Positions 1 through 11,879 of a stretch of DNA of 64,000 bases are shown piece by piece. Under the pieces are notes generated by a model. That model was not told the origin of the DNA, did not search any database, and saw only the letters and a list, made by a program, of their open reading frames with translations. A program made the position numbers and the translations under genes. The DNA is from Allolobophora icterica (taxonomy: Eukaryota > Annelida > Clitellata > Crassiclitellata > Lumbricidae): positions 25,987,099-26,051,098 of the forward strand of contig OY744604.1 in assembly GCA_963556255.1 (NCBI GenBank). Reading direction: 5' to 3'. Within the stretch, counting starts at the first letter, position 1. Each line of letters begins with the position of its first letter.

Positions 1-935
1 ATCTAAGAGGTCGCCTACATCAACGCCAGTGTGGTCCAGGGCTCTGTGATGGGACCGGCCTCCTACGTTATTGGAACGTCGGACCTCCAACCCGTACACC
101 CTTCCATCATTGTAGTCAAATATGTCTATCTACTCTACTCTACTCTACTCTACTATATCTATCTACTCATGATCTCATCTTGCCTGGCCACGGTAGGGGA
201 CAAGCTAACATACATAACAGCATAGGCAAATGAAAGCAATCTTTGTCTAAATACATCAAAGACCAGGGAGATGATTGTCTCGAGGGGTGGCCGAGCCGTC
301 CCCCCCTGATTGTTCCGTGAGCGGCACGAGTGGACTGTACGAGGGTGCTCGGAATCATTCTCTGATCTGACTTAAGGTGGTTCCCACATCGACGACGTGC
401 TAACATTATGCTCATCACTGTATGCCCTCAGGGCTCTCCGATCCCAGGCCTCCACCTCAGCATCAAATCGCTAGGGCAACGACACTTGCCAACCTCATGT
501 AAGCCTCCCCGGCCTGGTGGGTACCCGAACTCGGGGGTAGGGGTGGGGTGGAACCGGCTCTGGGTACTGATGCGTCAGATGAAACGCTGTGGGTTTCTTC
601 CATCTGATGCCCCAGGCGCGGGGAACTTAGCTGGAGAAATGGACGACCGCCTCTTCCTTGCAATCCACACCGGCTTGCGTCATGTGCTCCGGAATCTCCT
701 CCCTGCATCACGACATAACAACTACGATCCCCACCCCCATTCCACGATCGCACTTTACCTCTCGAATTCTTTATCAGAATATATTCTGATATTCTCCTCT
801 CAATCATACCCACTCCCCCTCCCAAAAAACTCTCAATAAACTTCTAAAATGTAAAGTGCTTCGTCTGTGTCAAGTCTATTTCCTTTATGAAAAAACGAAT
901 ATTGATTGATATTGATTGATTGATTGATTGATTTG
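1..935 (+). mobile_element. CR1-like LINE, 3' part of reverse transcriptase, degraded
   Basis: The opening bases encode, with frameshifts, the reverse-transcriptase stretch QGSVMGPASY followed by a SDLQP motif, which is the palm region just before the catalytic aspartates. Further on come matches to the thumb region (HID-VL spacing near 380-400, SLYALRALRS near 415-440) and a C-terminal segment ending near 760 (ORF 408-839). The element ends in a run of ATTG tetranucleotides at about 902-932, the kind of simple-repeat 3' tail typical of CR1/L2 LINEs. The sequence at the YADD position is interrupted by a CTACT run, so this copy is dead. It is truncated by the window's left edge. Confidence 0.75.
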
Positions 936-1010
936 ACTGGCAGAGAAGCTTGTAATTGAAACCATCAGGTTTCGGAGTCACGTTGATTGTCTTATAATTA
1001 TAATTATAAT

Positions 1011-1063
1011 TACTACTACTGCTACTGCTACTGCTACTGCTACTGCTACTACTACTACTACTG

Positions 1064-1101
<38 letters not shown>

Positions 1102-1114
1102 ACTGCTACTACTA
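1011..1114. repeat. ACT/GCT trinucleotide microsatellite
   Basis: Interrupted array of ACT and GCT triplets, about 34 units. On the minus strand it reads as a poly-serine stretch, which is a translation artefact of the repeat. Confidence 0.9.
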
Positions 1115-1694
1115 TTAGGACATTCGTGATGTGCAAGATTATGTAACTGAAAATGTGTTAACTCAAACTGTAATTGTAATGAGCTATGGGCCCACATCTT
1201 CGCACCTCAAGTTTCTGTCGTTATCTTTAAGACTCGTACGGTTTAGGCTACAACTCTTGTGTAAAGAAACATGGGAAGCCTATCTTTTTATATTCAATTT
1301 GCAGTTAATTGCACTACGGAAGTGTCTGTTAAAAAATCATTGATATTAGAATTTACTGATGAAATTCAAGATGAAGAGAGTTAAGAACTCTGTTTACTAG
1401 AAGAAGCTGTTCATATGTAGCAAACATTTCGGATGTTTCCAGGTGTATATAAGCTTCACTAAAGATCAGGAATTTCATAAGTAAGCAAAACAATGCACAA
1501 AAAACTAGAAGTGTGGCAAGTAGCGGGCCCACGCACACACATTGAGCTCAATCAACGGATCATTCCCATTCATAGCTGTAGGGACGTTACACGTGTTCTA
1601 CCTTGATACATAAATATTATTATTCCATGCGTCCTTTCCTATTAATGTATTGCATTATTATGGATGACTTACAGTGAAATCTGTTTAGTTGCAG
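1115..1694. other. Non-coding stretch upstream of gene 1
   Basis: No domain-bearing frame found. An upstream coil exon comparable to the one in gene 2 (20751-20876) was looked for and not seen, so the 5' exons of gene 1 are either outside the window or lost. It ends with a clean acceptor (TTGCAG) at 1694. Confidence 0.5.
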
Positions 1695-2528
1695 AGGAAA
1701 TCGACTATAAAGATGTTAAAGTTTCAGTTCAACAAATTGGAACATATCCTTTTACAGAAACAACAATTACAGGACTAACGATTATTGAGAGCATGTTGTA
1801 CGTAACAAGGGAACACAGTGAGTTGGTTGATGGTTACGACCTGACGACCTTCCTGTCTTCATTTCAGATGTCTGTGACAGGGTTAGTAAATCCGAGAGAC
1901 ATGAAAAGTGCCAAAGAGAGTTACTGCGTCTACATCATCGATTTAAAATGTGATTCAGTGCCAAACGAGATTGTTAAAGTTGATTTGAAATGGAACAAAA
2001 TTCAGAAGAGATGGTCAACCGGTGATGATTGTGGTACGCTGTCTGTCACTTGCGAAGGAAATGTCATTTTGGCGGTGAATAAAAAAATGAAATTAAACGA
2101 ATACACATCAGATGGACAACTGATCCGTGTAATAAAACTCGCAATTAAGCCATGGCATGCCATAAAGTTGGCCAGTGGCCACTACCTACTCAGTTTTGGC
2201 AATGAATATCACTGGCATTCTTGTAATGGCATTTTGATAGTGGATGAAGATGGAGAAATACTCAAATCAACTTGGGAAGAGAACGAGAACTTTAGAATAG
2301 GCTGTCCAGAGTATATAGCCGTTGACAGTAGAGGTTCCATTATGGTTTCAAATTGCTGTGGAGAAGTACAGCTGCTTAGTTCTAATCTCAAGTATAAGAA
2401 GCATCTGATAACTTACGTGTATTCCTTTGAATATTATGCAAAAAAGATGCATCTGGACGAATCAAGTGGTACTCGATTGTATATGGTCGATGATAAATCA
2501 ATGAGCTCCATTCGTATCTTGAACTTCG
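1695..2528 (+). CDS. Gene 1 exon: divergent NHL/TRIM-type beta-propeller
   Basis: 834 nt, 278 codons, open throughout, phase 1 at both ends (acceptor TTGCAG, donor TTCG|GTAAGT). Repeating blade-like units carry hydrophobic strand pairs and turn motifs such as STGDD, EYTSDGQLIR and IVDEDGEILKS. These align with the gene 2 propeller exon (21434-22261) and the terminal exon of gene 3 (56557-57446). The fold call is inferred from the repeated IVD-x-DG / VDSRGSIMV pattern typical of six-bladed NHL-like propellers. Confidence 0.7.
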
Positions 2529-4269
2529 GTAAGTGGAGAATGACGAAGTCCACTCATCTTTCATTCAGTTTGTCGATGATTTACTTGTTATATTTCTGTA
2601 CTTATAAGTGTTGTTATCTAAAATGGCTAAACAGCAATAGATGACATTACGTAGGTGATAGTCTATTAAGTAGAACATTGAGGTCTAATCTTAGAGCAAT
2701 CCGATGCTCTGTCTCCTCCGTTTTTACCACTATCATCCAAGCCTTCATCTGCTCCAGAATTGACTACTGTAATTCTCTTTTGATTGGGCTGCCAAAAGTT
2801 CGTCTTTCCCCCTCCAGACTGTTTTAAATGCTGCAGCCAGATTAATAGCCCGAGTTTCTCGCTGGTCTCATGAAATATGAGACCAGCTCTTTCATGTTCG
2901 ATCATCTTCATTGGCTTGCCCTTACTGCTCGGATTCACCTTAGTCCTTCGGTCCTATACAGGCATAGCACCCAGGTACCTCTGTAACCTCGTTCGTCTGC
3001 CAGTTTCAGCTACTTCCCTCCGTCCATTACGATCGCTTAATCGCCATGATCTTTTTGTGCCACGAGCCAGTACCACTATGGCCAAAACTCGAGCCTTTTC
3101 TTGCATTTGTTCTGCTCTATGGAATCAACTCCCTCCATATTAGCTGGTGGCCCAAGTGCCTCGTTCCGCTGTCTTAAAACCACTTTCTATTCACTGGGTC
3201 TTTTGCACTGGGAGCGCCTCTGATTAGCGAACACTGTGAGAGGCGCTTTATAGATGTTTAGATATGATACAATACAGTAATCGGTAGCGTGCTGGGTCTG
3301 TAATCAAATAATATGAGGGTTCGACCCTGCAGGGCGGACTTGAATAACGACCCTAGAACGGTTGTTCGCATACAAATTTCTCGCTCCTCAGATTCACTTG
3401 TAAGCCTCTTAAGTGTGTGCGCGTGGTCAGTACGTAAATAAATACATATATATATTATACGCATGTACATAAGTACATAATACTTTAAAAGACTTTCATA
3501 TACTAAAACGAGATGTTGTCAATCAGAACAAAGGCCTTGCATTGTATGTATCTACTTGTGTTAGGGATATCAAAGCATCTCTTTAAGCTTTTTCTACTTA
3601 TAGCCTTTAGAAGCAAAGTTCCTAATAGCGCTAAAACTGATTATGTGTTTTCCTTCAGAGCCACAGATTCAGCCGGTCATACGTCCAAAACCGCTACAGC
3701 GTGCAATGGAAATTACAACCAAAGGTCTCAGCAGCATTTTGCCAGTCCTGTTTAAAGGTAGAATTAAATGTTTATTCGCTTCTTCACTTATTACCTTAAG
3801 ACTACCACTGGAGACTTTTTTGATAGATGTCCATCTTATTTTTCAATTAAAAACGAACCCCAAGGCTATTATATTGTCATAACCTCTGTAAAAGACACTG
3901 TGCAATACAAATGTGTTATTAGAAACCTACATTTTCATCACATCAGACAAGTGTCTCGATGGATGTATTAAAGCATTATACATAAATAAATACATATATA
4001 CATTATATGCATAGGTACATACTTATTTATTTACTTATGTATTTCCTTATTTAATTACAAATGCACTTAACCCTCTATTTAATTTTGCGATTGTAGGTCA
4101 TCGAGTAAACGAGACTTTAATCCAGACGCTTCAATCCCAAGAAACTGATGTAGTAGCTGGGGCAATTGAGGGCATCGCATTCCTGTCTATTCTACCGTTA
4201 ACTATTACAGGATTGGTATTCATGTTGACAGTCATGTTGCTCATTAGAAAACATTTCTACATGGGATGA
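1695..4269 (+). CDS. Gene 1: beta-propeller protein with C-terminal membrane anchor (5'-partial, 3 exons)
   Basis: Three exons are proposed: 1695-2528, 3659-3757 and 4097-4269. Internal junctions are phase 1 with GT-AG signals. Together they encode a propeller of about 278 residues, a 33-residue linker and a hydrophobic C-terminal segment ending RKHFYMG-stop. The chain is paralogous throughout to exons D, E and F of gene 2 (21434-23831): shared features include the RRWS/KRWSTGDD motif, EYTSDGQ, DYxxVxxSVQ at the exon start and LQSQ before the membrane segment. No RING or B-box exon was found upstream. A LINE lies immediately upstream and the window starts there, so the N-terminus may be missing, replaced or outside. 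Role inferred from gene 2: membrane-attached TRIM-like sensor or ligase component. It could also be a decaying duplicate, but all three exons are open. Confidence 0.65.
2648..3260 (+). mobile_element. LINE 3' fragment inside gene 1 intron
   Basis: Encodes the C-terminal end of a non-LTR reverse-transcriptase protein, with frameshifts. The RIDYCNSLL block is near 2750, the LHWLPL block near 2910, and ALWNQLPP near 3120-3140. The tail carries the GAGCGCCT...GAGAGGCGCTTTATAGATG hairpin-like 3' end common in L2/CR1-type elements. 5'-truncated. Confidence 0.75.
3276..3350 (+). repeat. tRNA-derived SINE head (degenerate)
   Basis: Contains an A-box-like GGTAGCGTGCTGGG and a B-box-like GGGTTCGACCCTGC at roughly tRNA spacing. 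No convincing cloverleaf acceptor stem is seen, so a SINE or tRNA relic is more likely than a functional tRNA gene. Confidence 0.4.
3659..3757 (+). CDS. Gene 1 linker exon
   Basis: 99 nt, phase 1 in and out (TTCAG acceptor, AAAG|GTAGAA donor). It encodes 33 residues with a PQIQPV motif matching SQYQPV in the gene 2 linker exon 22963-23052. No recognised domain; it joins propeller to membrane anchor. Confidence 0.6.
4097..4269 (+). CDS. Gene 1 terminal exon: C-terminal transmembrane anchor
   Basis: Acceptor GATTGTAG. After a short polar helix containing LQSQ comes a hydrophobic segment of about 24 residues (AFLSILPLTITGLVFMLTVM...), then a short basic tail and TGA at 4267-4269. Layout and sequence match the gene 2 terminal exon (23680-23831). 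Such a segment at the extreme C-terminus implies tail anchoring if the N-terminus lacks a signal peptide. Confidence 0.7.
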
Positions 4270-4459
4270 TTAAATAACAAACTTTAAAGTCTTGATCTTC
4301 AAACTAGGAGAACCAAGCTTACTATAGAAACTGTAACTTAAATCATGTTTGTTCACAGTCTATGTTTCTAAGCATATGTATATTGCCACTACAACTTGTA
4401 TCTAACTGATCTAAACAGAGTGTGTTGAGCAGAAACACAGGAAACAGTACATATATATA

Positions 4460-5233
4460 CAGTCTTGTTGTCAAGACCTTAAACCTCAAGACCAAGACCA
4501 AGAACTTGAACCTCAAGACCAAGACCTTGAACCTCAAGACCAAGACCAAGACTTTGAACCTCAAGACCAAGACCTTGAACCTCAAGACCAAGACCAAGAC
4601 CCAAAAAATCGCAATCAGGTCAAGACTTCTAAAAATTATCAAGTCGGAATATTCGCTATTTTAATGAAAACATGAGACTTTTATTTTATTCAAGCAAATT
4701 AACTTTAAATGCAAACTGCAGAGAAATCCGAATTTGTATTCAAAAGTCCTTCATGCAAACTATTATTCCAAATGCCTTTTGTATTTTATAAAAAATCAAT
4801 TCGCTCAGAATTTTCTGACTAAGACGTGCCTGGTGGGCCTCATATAAATTCCGCCATGTGAAAAAATACGTTCTACAGGTGCTGAAGTCGCTGACACACA
4901 CACACAGTAGCTTTTCAAGCACAGGATGTAAATGTACAGATAGTGAGTCCTTTTTAAATCTTCCCATGGTTTATCATACCGTCTGATACAGAATAACTGT
5001 TGCTGCTGCCATTGGGTTTTCCTGACCAACAAGACTTGTATCCATAGATATTGGTCGTATGATATAAGCTTTCGAGACCAAGACCAAGACTTTGAACCTC
5101 AAGACCAAGACCAATACCTTGAACCTTAAGACCAAGACCAAGACTTTTGGTCTCAAGACCAAGACCAAGACTTTTAAAAACGAACTCGAGTGCACTCGAG
5201 ACCAAGACCTTAGTCTCGAGGACAACAAGACTG
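4460..5233 (-). mobile_element. Non-autonomous hAT element with minisatellite arms
   Basis: Terminal inverted repeats CAGTCTTGTTGTC (4460-4472) and GACAACAAGACTG (5221-5233) are perfect over 13 bp. They are flanked by TATATATA at 4452-4459 and 5234-5241, consistent with an 8-bp hAT duplication, although the site is AT-repetitive. Both arms consist of an imperfect tandem repeat built on AAGACCAAGACCTTGAACCTC (about 4485-4605 and 5080-5185). The centre (about 4800-4970, minus strand) encodes, across two frames, the hAT C-terminal dimerisation block (SATSAPVERIFSHGG with MRPTR, then LSELIFYK). It is a deletion derivative with no intact transposase. Confidence 0.85.
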
Positions 5234-7747
5234 TATATATATATGTATATATATATAAATTATATATTTATGTAGGCCTATATTCAATGGAAGATTGTTC
5301 TAGAAGGAAGGCCCGATGCATGATAAATCCCGATGCACTCGTATTGCGAGGGTCCAATAAATCGTTACGGGCAGCACAGCGTAGTAATCGCAGACCTGGC
5401 TGTCTCGATTCTGGGAAATGCAATTACATGTATCTTATACATGCTAGGGCAGTGCCGGCCAGAGCCGATTGTCCAAGTAGAAAGGTCTTGAACCAAATTC
5501 TTTCCTTCAAAGGAAGCCAATGCAGTGATTCACATACATGTATATTTTTATATTGTGTATATTTCTGTTGGTTTTGCCACTTTTTGGGCAGCAAAGTTGA
5601 GGGCTGATTGAAGCTAACGTATTCTGCACTTTTGCAATCCTACTTCGCTGGCGCTATAATTTAGTGAATTGCGTCAATGAATAAATGAACTAGTCTATGG
5701 TTACAGCAGCGTTATAAGATCATCAAATCCAACTGAACGTAGTGGTGAAACCGCGCTCCAAGGGCAGGGATGAGCTAGTTCAGATCAGAAATTGAGAGTA
5801 TATATTATAGAGGAATTGCCCAATAAGCTCTGCGGGAAATGGAATGGAATTGGCGCCATCGCCGAGCGATCCAAGCCCAATTTTATGGGAATCGTTATCT
5901 AGCAACTGGAGAAAGAACTCAGAATTGCTTCAAGGTCTGAAAACCATCCTATTGCATGGTGGCATGTGTTGTTGAAATAGGAGCGCTGCTGTGAAGGTTC
6001 TTTAGAAAGGCCCTAGATCAATATTTCTCTGCGTTATCCAAATATTCGTAGAGTAGTTGCTAATAAAAGACAACGAGATGCTTGCTAAGAAGTCACTATT
6101 TTTTAACACATCTGAACCTTAGACTTGTGTGTGAAACTTGTGTGTGAAACTTGTAAAAAAATAGATGTATAAAAAGTGCCTGATGCGCTTTGTAAATGGA
6201 GCACTCGAGTTCATAAGTTTTGTGCACTTTCAGCTGAATGATTCTGGAGAACCGGGTTTCTAGAATCTTACATTCGTAAGGTAGCTTTACGTTAGGCTTA
6301 TTTTTCATTTTAATTTTAACTACTCGGCAATTCGATTTTTTGCATTTTGTGTTTTGTTTTACATTACCTTGAAAGAGAAGTTGAAAGTTATACTTTGCTA
6401 ATCTTGTCTGTTTTTTAATCTTTTTGGAAATATCCTATTTTCCAGCCTGCACTTAATCGAATAAGACCTACAAAGATTAGTAAAGTTGAAATGTCCTTGG
6501 AATAATACTTGGCGCATTATGCGATTGCTTAGGCCTAACCCAAGTAAAACCAGTGCTTGTTTTCTAGAAAAAAAGATCCTGGAACTGAACAATTATGGAA
6601 GGGCTAAAATTCAGAGAAAAACGGGATTGGGCACAACGCTGAAATTAAATTAAAATAACTAAATTATTGTTTTTATTATTAAAATAAATAAATTATTTTT
6701 ATTAGCTGAAAAAAGGAGCCGGAACGCCGTTTCAGCTAAAAAAAAAGCACTGGGTAAAACTGTTCAGTATCACTGATCATGACCCACTGTAGGCCTACTT
6801 TGCCAGAAGAAATGTTTCAGGTTCTACCTACTGCTTCTTAAATCGTGTTAAGAATACATACAGTTATTTAAGTGCAGGCCTAAACCGTGTAGGTTAAATG
6901 AGGTTTTGATTTCAAACCAGCCATCCTTCAATAGGGCATGTATATCCAGGCTGTTTGATGTTAGTGATGTGTTGCTCAAAATTTGTACAAACCTGTAACT
7001 ACATGAGAGTTGCTCCTATTAATGGAGAATTATAAATATTCAAAGTACTTGTATTCGTAAGAACTCTTAACTGTTGCTTTATTTTAGTTTCAGCATAATT
7101 TTTTATTTTAAATGTGCCAGTTTCAACCATATCTGAAAACAAATGACCAATTATTGTATCAACTCCATTGCATGCCTGTCGTTTTATTTCTTCAGAGGCT
7201 TGTACTCGAGCTATCTGTGTTCATTTAATTGTGCAGGCTCTTGTACTTTGTTTCTTGACACGAGTTGATCAACTCGTTGCAATTTAACTCTTAAGAAATA
7301 TAGAAATAAGTTAGGGCATTTACTACGAAGTTATTAAGTTATTATTTCTTTTTTGTCGGTTTTATTCCTTCTTCAACTGCAGCTTCTTCTCCTCCACGAA
7401 ATAGTTGAACAGTTCTATCCTTGTCTTCTTTTCCCCACAGTTGAGTCAGTAACGTAATTTATTTTTGTGACGGATGGTGGGTGACGGAAGGACGAGAATG
7501 ATATGTTGTTGTCAGGAACGATGTAGTCACGAGCGAAGGCATTGTCTAGTGGAGAGCTGTCATCACCGCACTGCAGGTTTAAAGTGTAAATTAGAAATTT
7601 GTATTGCGTAACTTCAGGAGAAAACTAATCAGTTCTCTGTCGTCTAACCAATATGATATTATAGGCCTATGATATGTCATCAAGAACAAAAATGTCATCA
7701 GTAAACAAAGCAATGCACAAGAAAGTAGAAAAATCACCAGCGGCATG

Positions 7748-7814
<67 letters not shown>

Positions 7815-8537
7815 ACGTGTACACACACATACACACACACATACACCCACACACATACACACACGTGGAGCCTAACCAAGGAATTCCCATCTAAAGCTGA
7901 CAGATAGCATCATGACAACCATGCACCATCCGAAGACTAAACCCATAAAGATGAAAGTCTCTGTACAATAGACGTTCTCACTAGCTGAACTCGTAGTTTT
8001 TAAACAAAGGCTTTACCGTTAGATATTAGATAAACGTAAAATTATCTTGTTTTCGTTACTCAGACACGGGCGCCTATCTGACTGCATATATACTCCTCAG
8101 TCTCACCGTTCGTATATGTGGCCAAGTCCTTGTCAGTCTGACCTGACCCATCTGTCTCCCAACTATTTTAATCTGAAGGCTCTCTCTCATTATATCTTTT
8201 CATCTCGCAATCCATCATTGTAACGTTCTGTTGTCCTTGTCAGACAAAATTAGTGAATATATACGATAGAATCCGCAAAGCAGGTAGGCCTATACTTTGA
8301 CAAGCGAGACCCACAGCTTTATTCAAGCTACCATCCTCTATTAATTCTTCAACTCAGCGTCGTTTCAGAAGATCAGATGGGACAATGAAGCTACTGATCT
8401 CTCATGCAGACTATGTAATGCACACTTAATGTCTGTCTATCCGTGAATATGTGTCAATGGCGGACCATTGGTTCTTTGTCTTGCATGTCATGACGGTTGC
8501 AAATGAGTTGGAACAAACTGTATAGAACTATAGATAG
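5234..8537. other. Intergenic stretch without supported gene
   Basis: The only sizeable frames here (for example 5092-5607 overlapping the hAT arm, and 6096-6308 minus) show no domain or splice context. AT-rich throughout, with scattered TAGGCCTA-type palindromes and a CA microsatellite (7749-7864). Confidence 0.6.
7749..7864. repeat. CA/TG dinucleotide microsatellite
   Basis: Near-pure CA run at 7749-7808 followed by an interrupted CA-rich tail. Frames across it on both strands are low-complexity artefacts. Confidence 0.95.
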
Positions 8538-8672
8538 CACTGGCGTAAACTTGTCTCAAATATTGGGGGGAGCAGTTGGTTATTCATTCTGCACTTGTTG
8601 CATTGAGTGTACAGTCCATCTCAATTATTAGGGGCACGTGCCCCGGCGACCCACCCCAAGTCTACGCCTATG
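8538..8672. mobile_element. Small hAT-like MITE (135 bp)
   Basis: Inverted ends CACTGGCGTAAACTTG and, on the other strand, CATAGGCGTAGACTTG match at 13 of 16 positions. Flanking octamers ATAGATAG (8530-8537) and ATAGATCG (8673-8680) match 7 of 8, consistent with an old 8-bp target duplication. No coding capacity. Confidence 0.65.
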
Positions 8673-8750
8673 ATAGATCGTTGTGAATGAGGAAGCCGTT
8701 TCGTACACCAATCGCTAATTAAATTAACAGATTTGTATCTCGCACGAGCA

Positions 8751-8860
8751 CGGCCGGGATGCGTGTTTCCGATTCCCACCGTTGTACAAGGATGTCATTA
8801 ATATTCATAAACTTCAGTCGCAAATGAGCTTGAATATGCATATATTCAGCCTATCAGGGC
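8751..8860 (+). repeat. Inverted repeat copy A (partner at 17251-17355)
   Basis: This 110-bp block contains CCCACCGTTGTA, GATGTCATTAATATTCATAAAC, and TGAATATGCATA then TTCAGCCTATCAG. The same series occurs on the opposite strand at 17251-17355, just upstream of gene 2. It may be an old dispersed element or a duplicated regulatory segment; the octamer-like ATGCATAT core is shared. Confidence 0.7.
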
Positions 8861-9019
8861 CAATAAAACAGATCACGTGACGCCAGCCATATCAGGCGCA
8901 GTACTTATTAATAATTATGCATCAGACCTTAGCAGGGAAAATGGCGTCCGTGATTATTTGCAGTTTGCGATATCGATTAGCAATGCGATCCAACCATGAG
9001 ATAAAATATAATAAATACG

Positions 9020-9425
9020 CTTTACTCGGTATTGATTTCATAGTTAAACATTACGCTAACACTCTACAATATTGGAAATTATTTAGTATTGATATAAAAT
9101 CTATAACACGTAGAACCCTACAGACATTATATGAAATAAACATTATGACTATTGGTAGGCTATTGATTTCATAGCTGAACATTACGATAACTCTCTTAAA
9201 TTTTTGAAAAATTATTGAGTATTGATATAAATGTATAATACGTAGAACCCTACAGAAAATGCTTAAATTTACAGACCCATAATAAATATGAAATATGCAT
9301 TATGACTATTGGTAGGCTATTGATTTCATAGTTGAACATTACGTTAACTCCCTTAAATTTTGGAACAATTATTGAGTATTGATATAAATCTATGACACGT
9401 AGAACCCTACAGAAAATGCTTCAAT
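9020..9425. repeat. Three imperfect tandem copies, 131-158 bp apart
   Basis: Each copy contains ATTGATTTCATAG, AACATTACG, a GAGTATTGATATAAA-like stretch and CGTAGAACCCTACAG (near 9110, 9241 and 9399). No coding sense is evident. Confidence 0.75.
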
Positions 9426-9475
9426 TTACTTCATTAATAAAAAAACTGCATCTGTTGTACTCTCTAAGTCGAATT

Positions 9476-9884
9476 CAGTGGCGGTTTTAGAGGGGGCTAA
9501 GGGCTGTAGCCCCCTAGCTGGAAAGTTAGCCCTTCAGTGTTTCTTACCCCCATACACATTTTAACCTCAAGTTTAACGTTTAATTTAGCCATACAATACA
9601 TTGCCTACAATGTTTGTTGGTCACAAAGCCTGGTTACAGCTTCTGTGTACCATAGTGTATGCTGTTTATGCAGACGGGTATGATTGTATATATAGAGAAC
9701 AGTGTGGACTAGAATCCGTTTGGAGCATCCACAAGCATTTCACATACATAAATTAATATAAATGGATAAATTCACTGTGAGAAGTAAAAAAAGAGAAGCT
9801 TATAAGTTAAAAGATGAACTTTTCAATGAGAGGGGCTAAAGCAATATTTAACCCCCCAGTTCAAAAATTCTAGAACTGCCACTG
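9476..9884. mobile_element. hAT-like MITE (409 bp)
   Basis: Ends CAGTGGCGGTTTTAGA and, in inverse, CAGTGGCAGTTCTAGA. Flanking octamers GTCGAATT (9468-9475) and GTCAAATT (9885-9892) agree at 7 of 8 positions. The interior is non-coding. CAG at the ends with 8-bp duplications is the hAT signature. Confidence 0.75.
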
Positions 9885-9892
9885 GTCAAATT

Positions 9893-10480
9893 AATAACTT
9901 ATATAGAGGTGGTTACAGTGCGTTTTGAAGTAGCAGATTTTGTTAAATGCATGACAGTTAAATCATGTCCTATAGTTGATATGAGTTAACAGTTTAAGGT
10001 TTATATCTAGTGTTAATGGGGATATTTGCCTTTTACGTTTTCATTGCACTCACTAAGCTCCTCAGATGCTTTTTAATTGGAGCTATTTGTTCACTCAGAC
10101 CTCAAATTTACACGCACACACTGTGGAAGAAACTAGACTGTTGTGTGTTTCGACACCTAAGAACTTAGCGTTTCATTATGTTGAATTTTGTTTATCATAT
10201 TAATGATATGAATATGACATCTGTTTCAACAGTTTTTTATTTGTATTTGCTACCATGATTCATGAATAAACATTTATATATATTTTTATTAGTGTTATTA
10301 TTGGAATACTCAATTTCATGCTTGCATTTGTAGGTCTAAAGATTTACACTTGATCAGCAGATCTGAATGAAAGCCCACTGTGTGCTGTGCTCGTATAATG
10401 CCTGAAGATATTTCTTCACTTTTGGATATTTCTTCACTGTTTTGTCATTCACTGCCTTGCTGAACAACTCATTCAAGTCT
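9893..10480. other. AT-rich stretch, nothing supported
   Basis: No open frame with domain evidence, no clear repeat boundaries. Confidence 0.5.
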
Positions 10481-11045
10481 TCAATTGAACAATGCATATA
10501 CCACTGCCTTCACTATACTGAAAAGAAATGGTCGATCAGCCTTCTGGACACAATTTTCATTTGCACACACGTGACGCCGATAAGCTTGAGGAACGTGAAA
10601 TATGCAAAGTAGCAGAATTGCATTAGGCTGCACCTCTGCTATTGCAATCTGCTCAGACTTTGAGTTGTCAGTCATAAAACCATGGGGCCATTCAATCCGC
10701 ATCCATAACATGAGCTGATATCCAAGAGTCTACTATATTATATACTTCTAGAGCTAACTTGATTGCCGAGGCCTTCTTGCTGGGGACAATGAGTACCCAA
10801 AGTGGTAAACCACCAGCAACGGAGTGCATTAGTAGAAGAAACAATCTATAGTTGTGGCAGTCCATGCTTCCACCAGCATCCGTGAAAACCAGCTCACCAC
10901 TGTGCTTAACTAAACGATGGATGCGTTTAATTAATGGAGTACAAATTGCAACAATCACATCTTCTCTGTCAATTAATATCCCTGCAAATATCTGTTCTGT
11001 TCCATCAGCTGTGGGCTGGTTGTATTCGTCTAAGCGATGCTGCAT
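10481..11045 (-). pseudogene. MULE-like transposase remnant
   Basis: Two overlapping minus-strand frames (11045-10692, then 10711-10481) encode one continuous domain split by a frameshift near 10700. Visible motifs are FTDAGGSMDCHNYR, then GFMTDNSKSEQ and LLLCIFHVPQA. Two aspartate motifs followed by C-x2-H resemble the MULE transposase core. No terminal repeats were found around it, so it is an isolated relic. Superfamily assignment is from motif memory only. Confidence 0.5.
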
Positions 11046-11879
11046 GTCCTCAAGATGGACACATCCTGATGCTGGCCCATATTGCTTGTGAAATATGTCT
11101 TAATACAAATTATGGTGCATATGAGTACAAGAAAACTGAAGAATCCAAGCACAAGAAAACTGAAGAATTCCAACGAGTACAGACGCAGAACAATTTCTAT
11201 GAATAATTCAGATAAAATATCCATACAGTTGAAGAATTAGTTCTAACCATGAATCAATAGAAATGACAGGTTTAAAAATAATGACTTGCCAACAATGTTA
11301 TGTGAGGTTTTTCGAAATGCAATTACTTCCTGGTGTAATGTTTTCACAGCAAAGTACAGTTGATTTTGTGGACTTTGTTGATGCTGGCTCAGAATTTGTG
11401 TCTGTTTGTCTGTTGGACACCTGTGCTTCTGCTAATGTTAATTTTATTGCCTGCATCTTATTAATTAGTGAGGGAGTAAGGAAAAGGTTACATACTAATC
11501 CAAGTTTCTGTTTACTCTAGGACAGTTCAGTTACTGTATGATGAAAACCAGATACGGGATGTTTTTGTTTGTGGTAACTGGAGGTTGGAAAACTCTTTTA
11601 TAGCATAAGCATCTTTTATAGGAAGCTGTATTTCAAAAGGTTTCCAGTAGACCAGTACTTCTATGTAAACATGTGAATGCGCATTTATATAACCCTGTAT
11701 TAAACCTCTCAGAATGTATTATTTTTAACTGCAGTATGTTATAATAGTGTTAAAATAAGTAGCCTAGTCCAGCATAAATTTTGGTTTGTTTGTGAAAACA
11801 AGGAGGCAGATCACTTAAACAATTGAGTGCGATTTACAAGAAGCTGAGGGATGTGAATGATACTGAATGATGCATGTTA
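11046..11879. other. Non-coding stretch
   Basis: A short imperfect repeat of ACAAGAAAACTGAAGAAT lies at 11127-11170. The frame 11263-11520 has no recognisable domain or splice context. Confidence 0.5.

Noticed and set aside
31..225. Possible short host gene
   Set aside because: The peptide is a LINE reverse-transcriptase fragment.
844..1197. Minus-strand frame with a long serine run
   Set aside because: It is the ACT/GCT microsatellite read in frame, with no domain or splice context.
3276..3350. Functional tRNA gene
   Set aside because: A- and B-box-like motifs are present but no pairing acceptor stem; a SINE relic is more likely.
7591..7907. Frames rich in CVCV or HTHT
   Set aside because: Products of the CA microsatellite.
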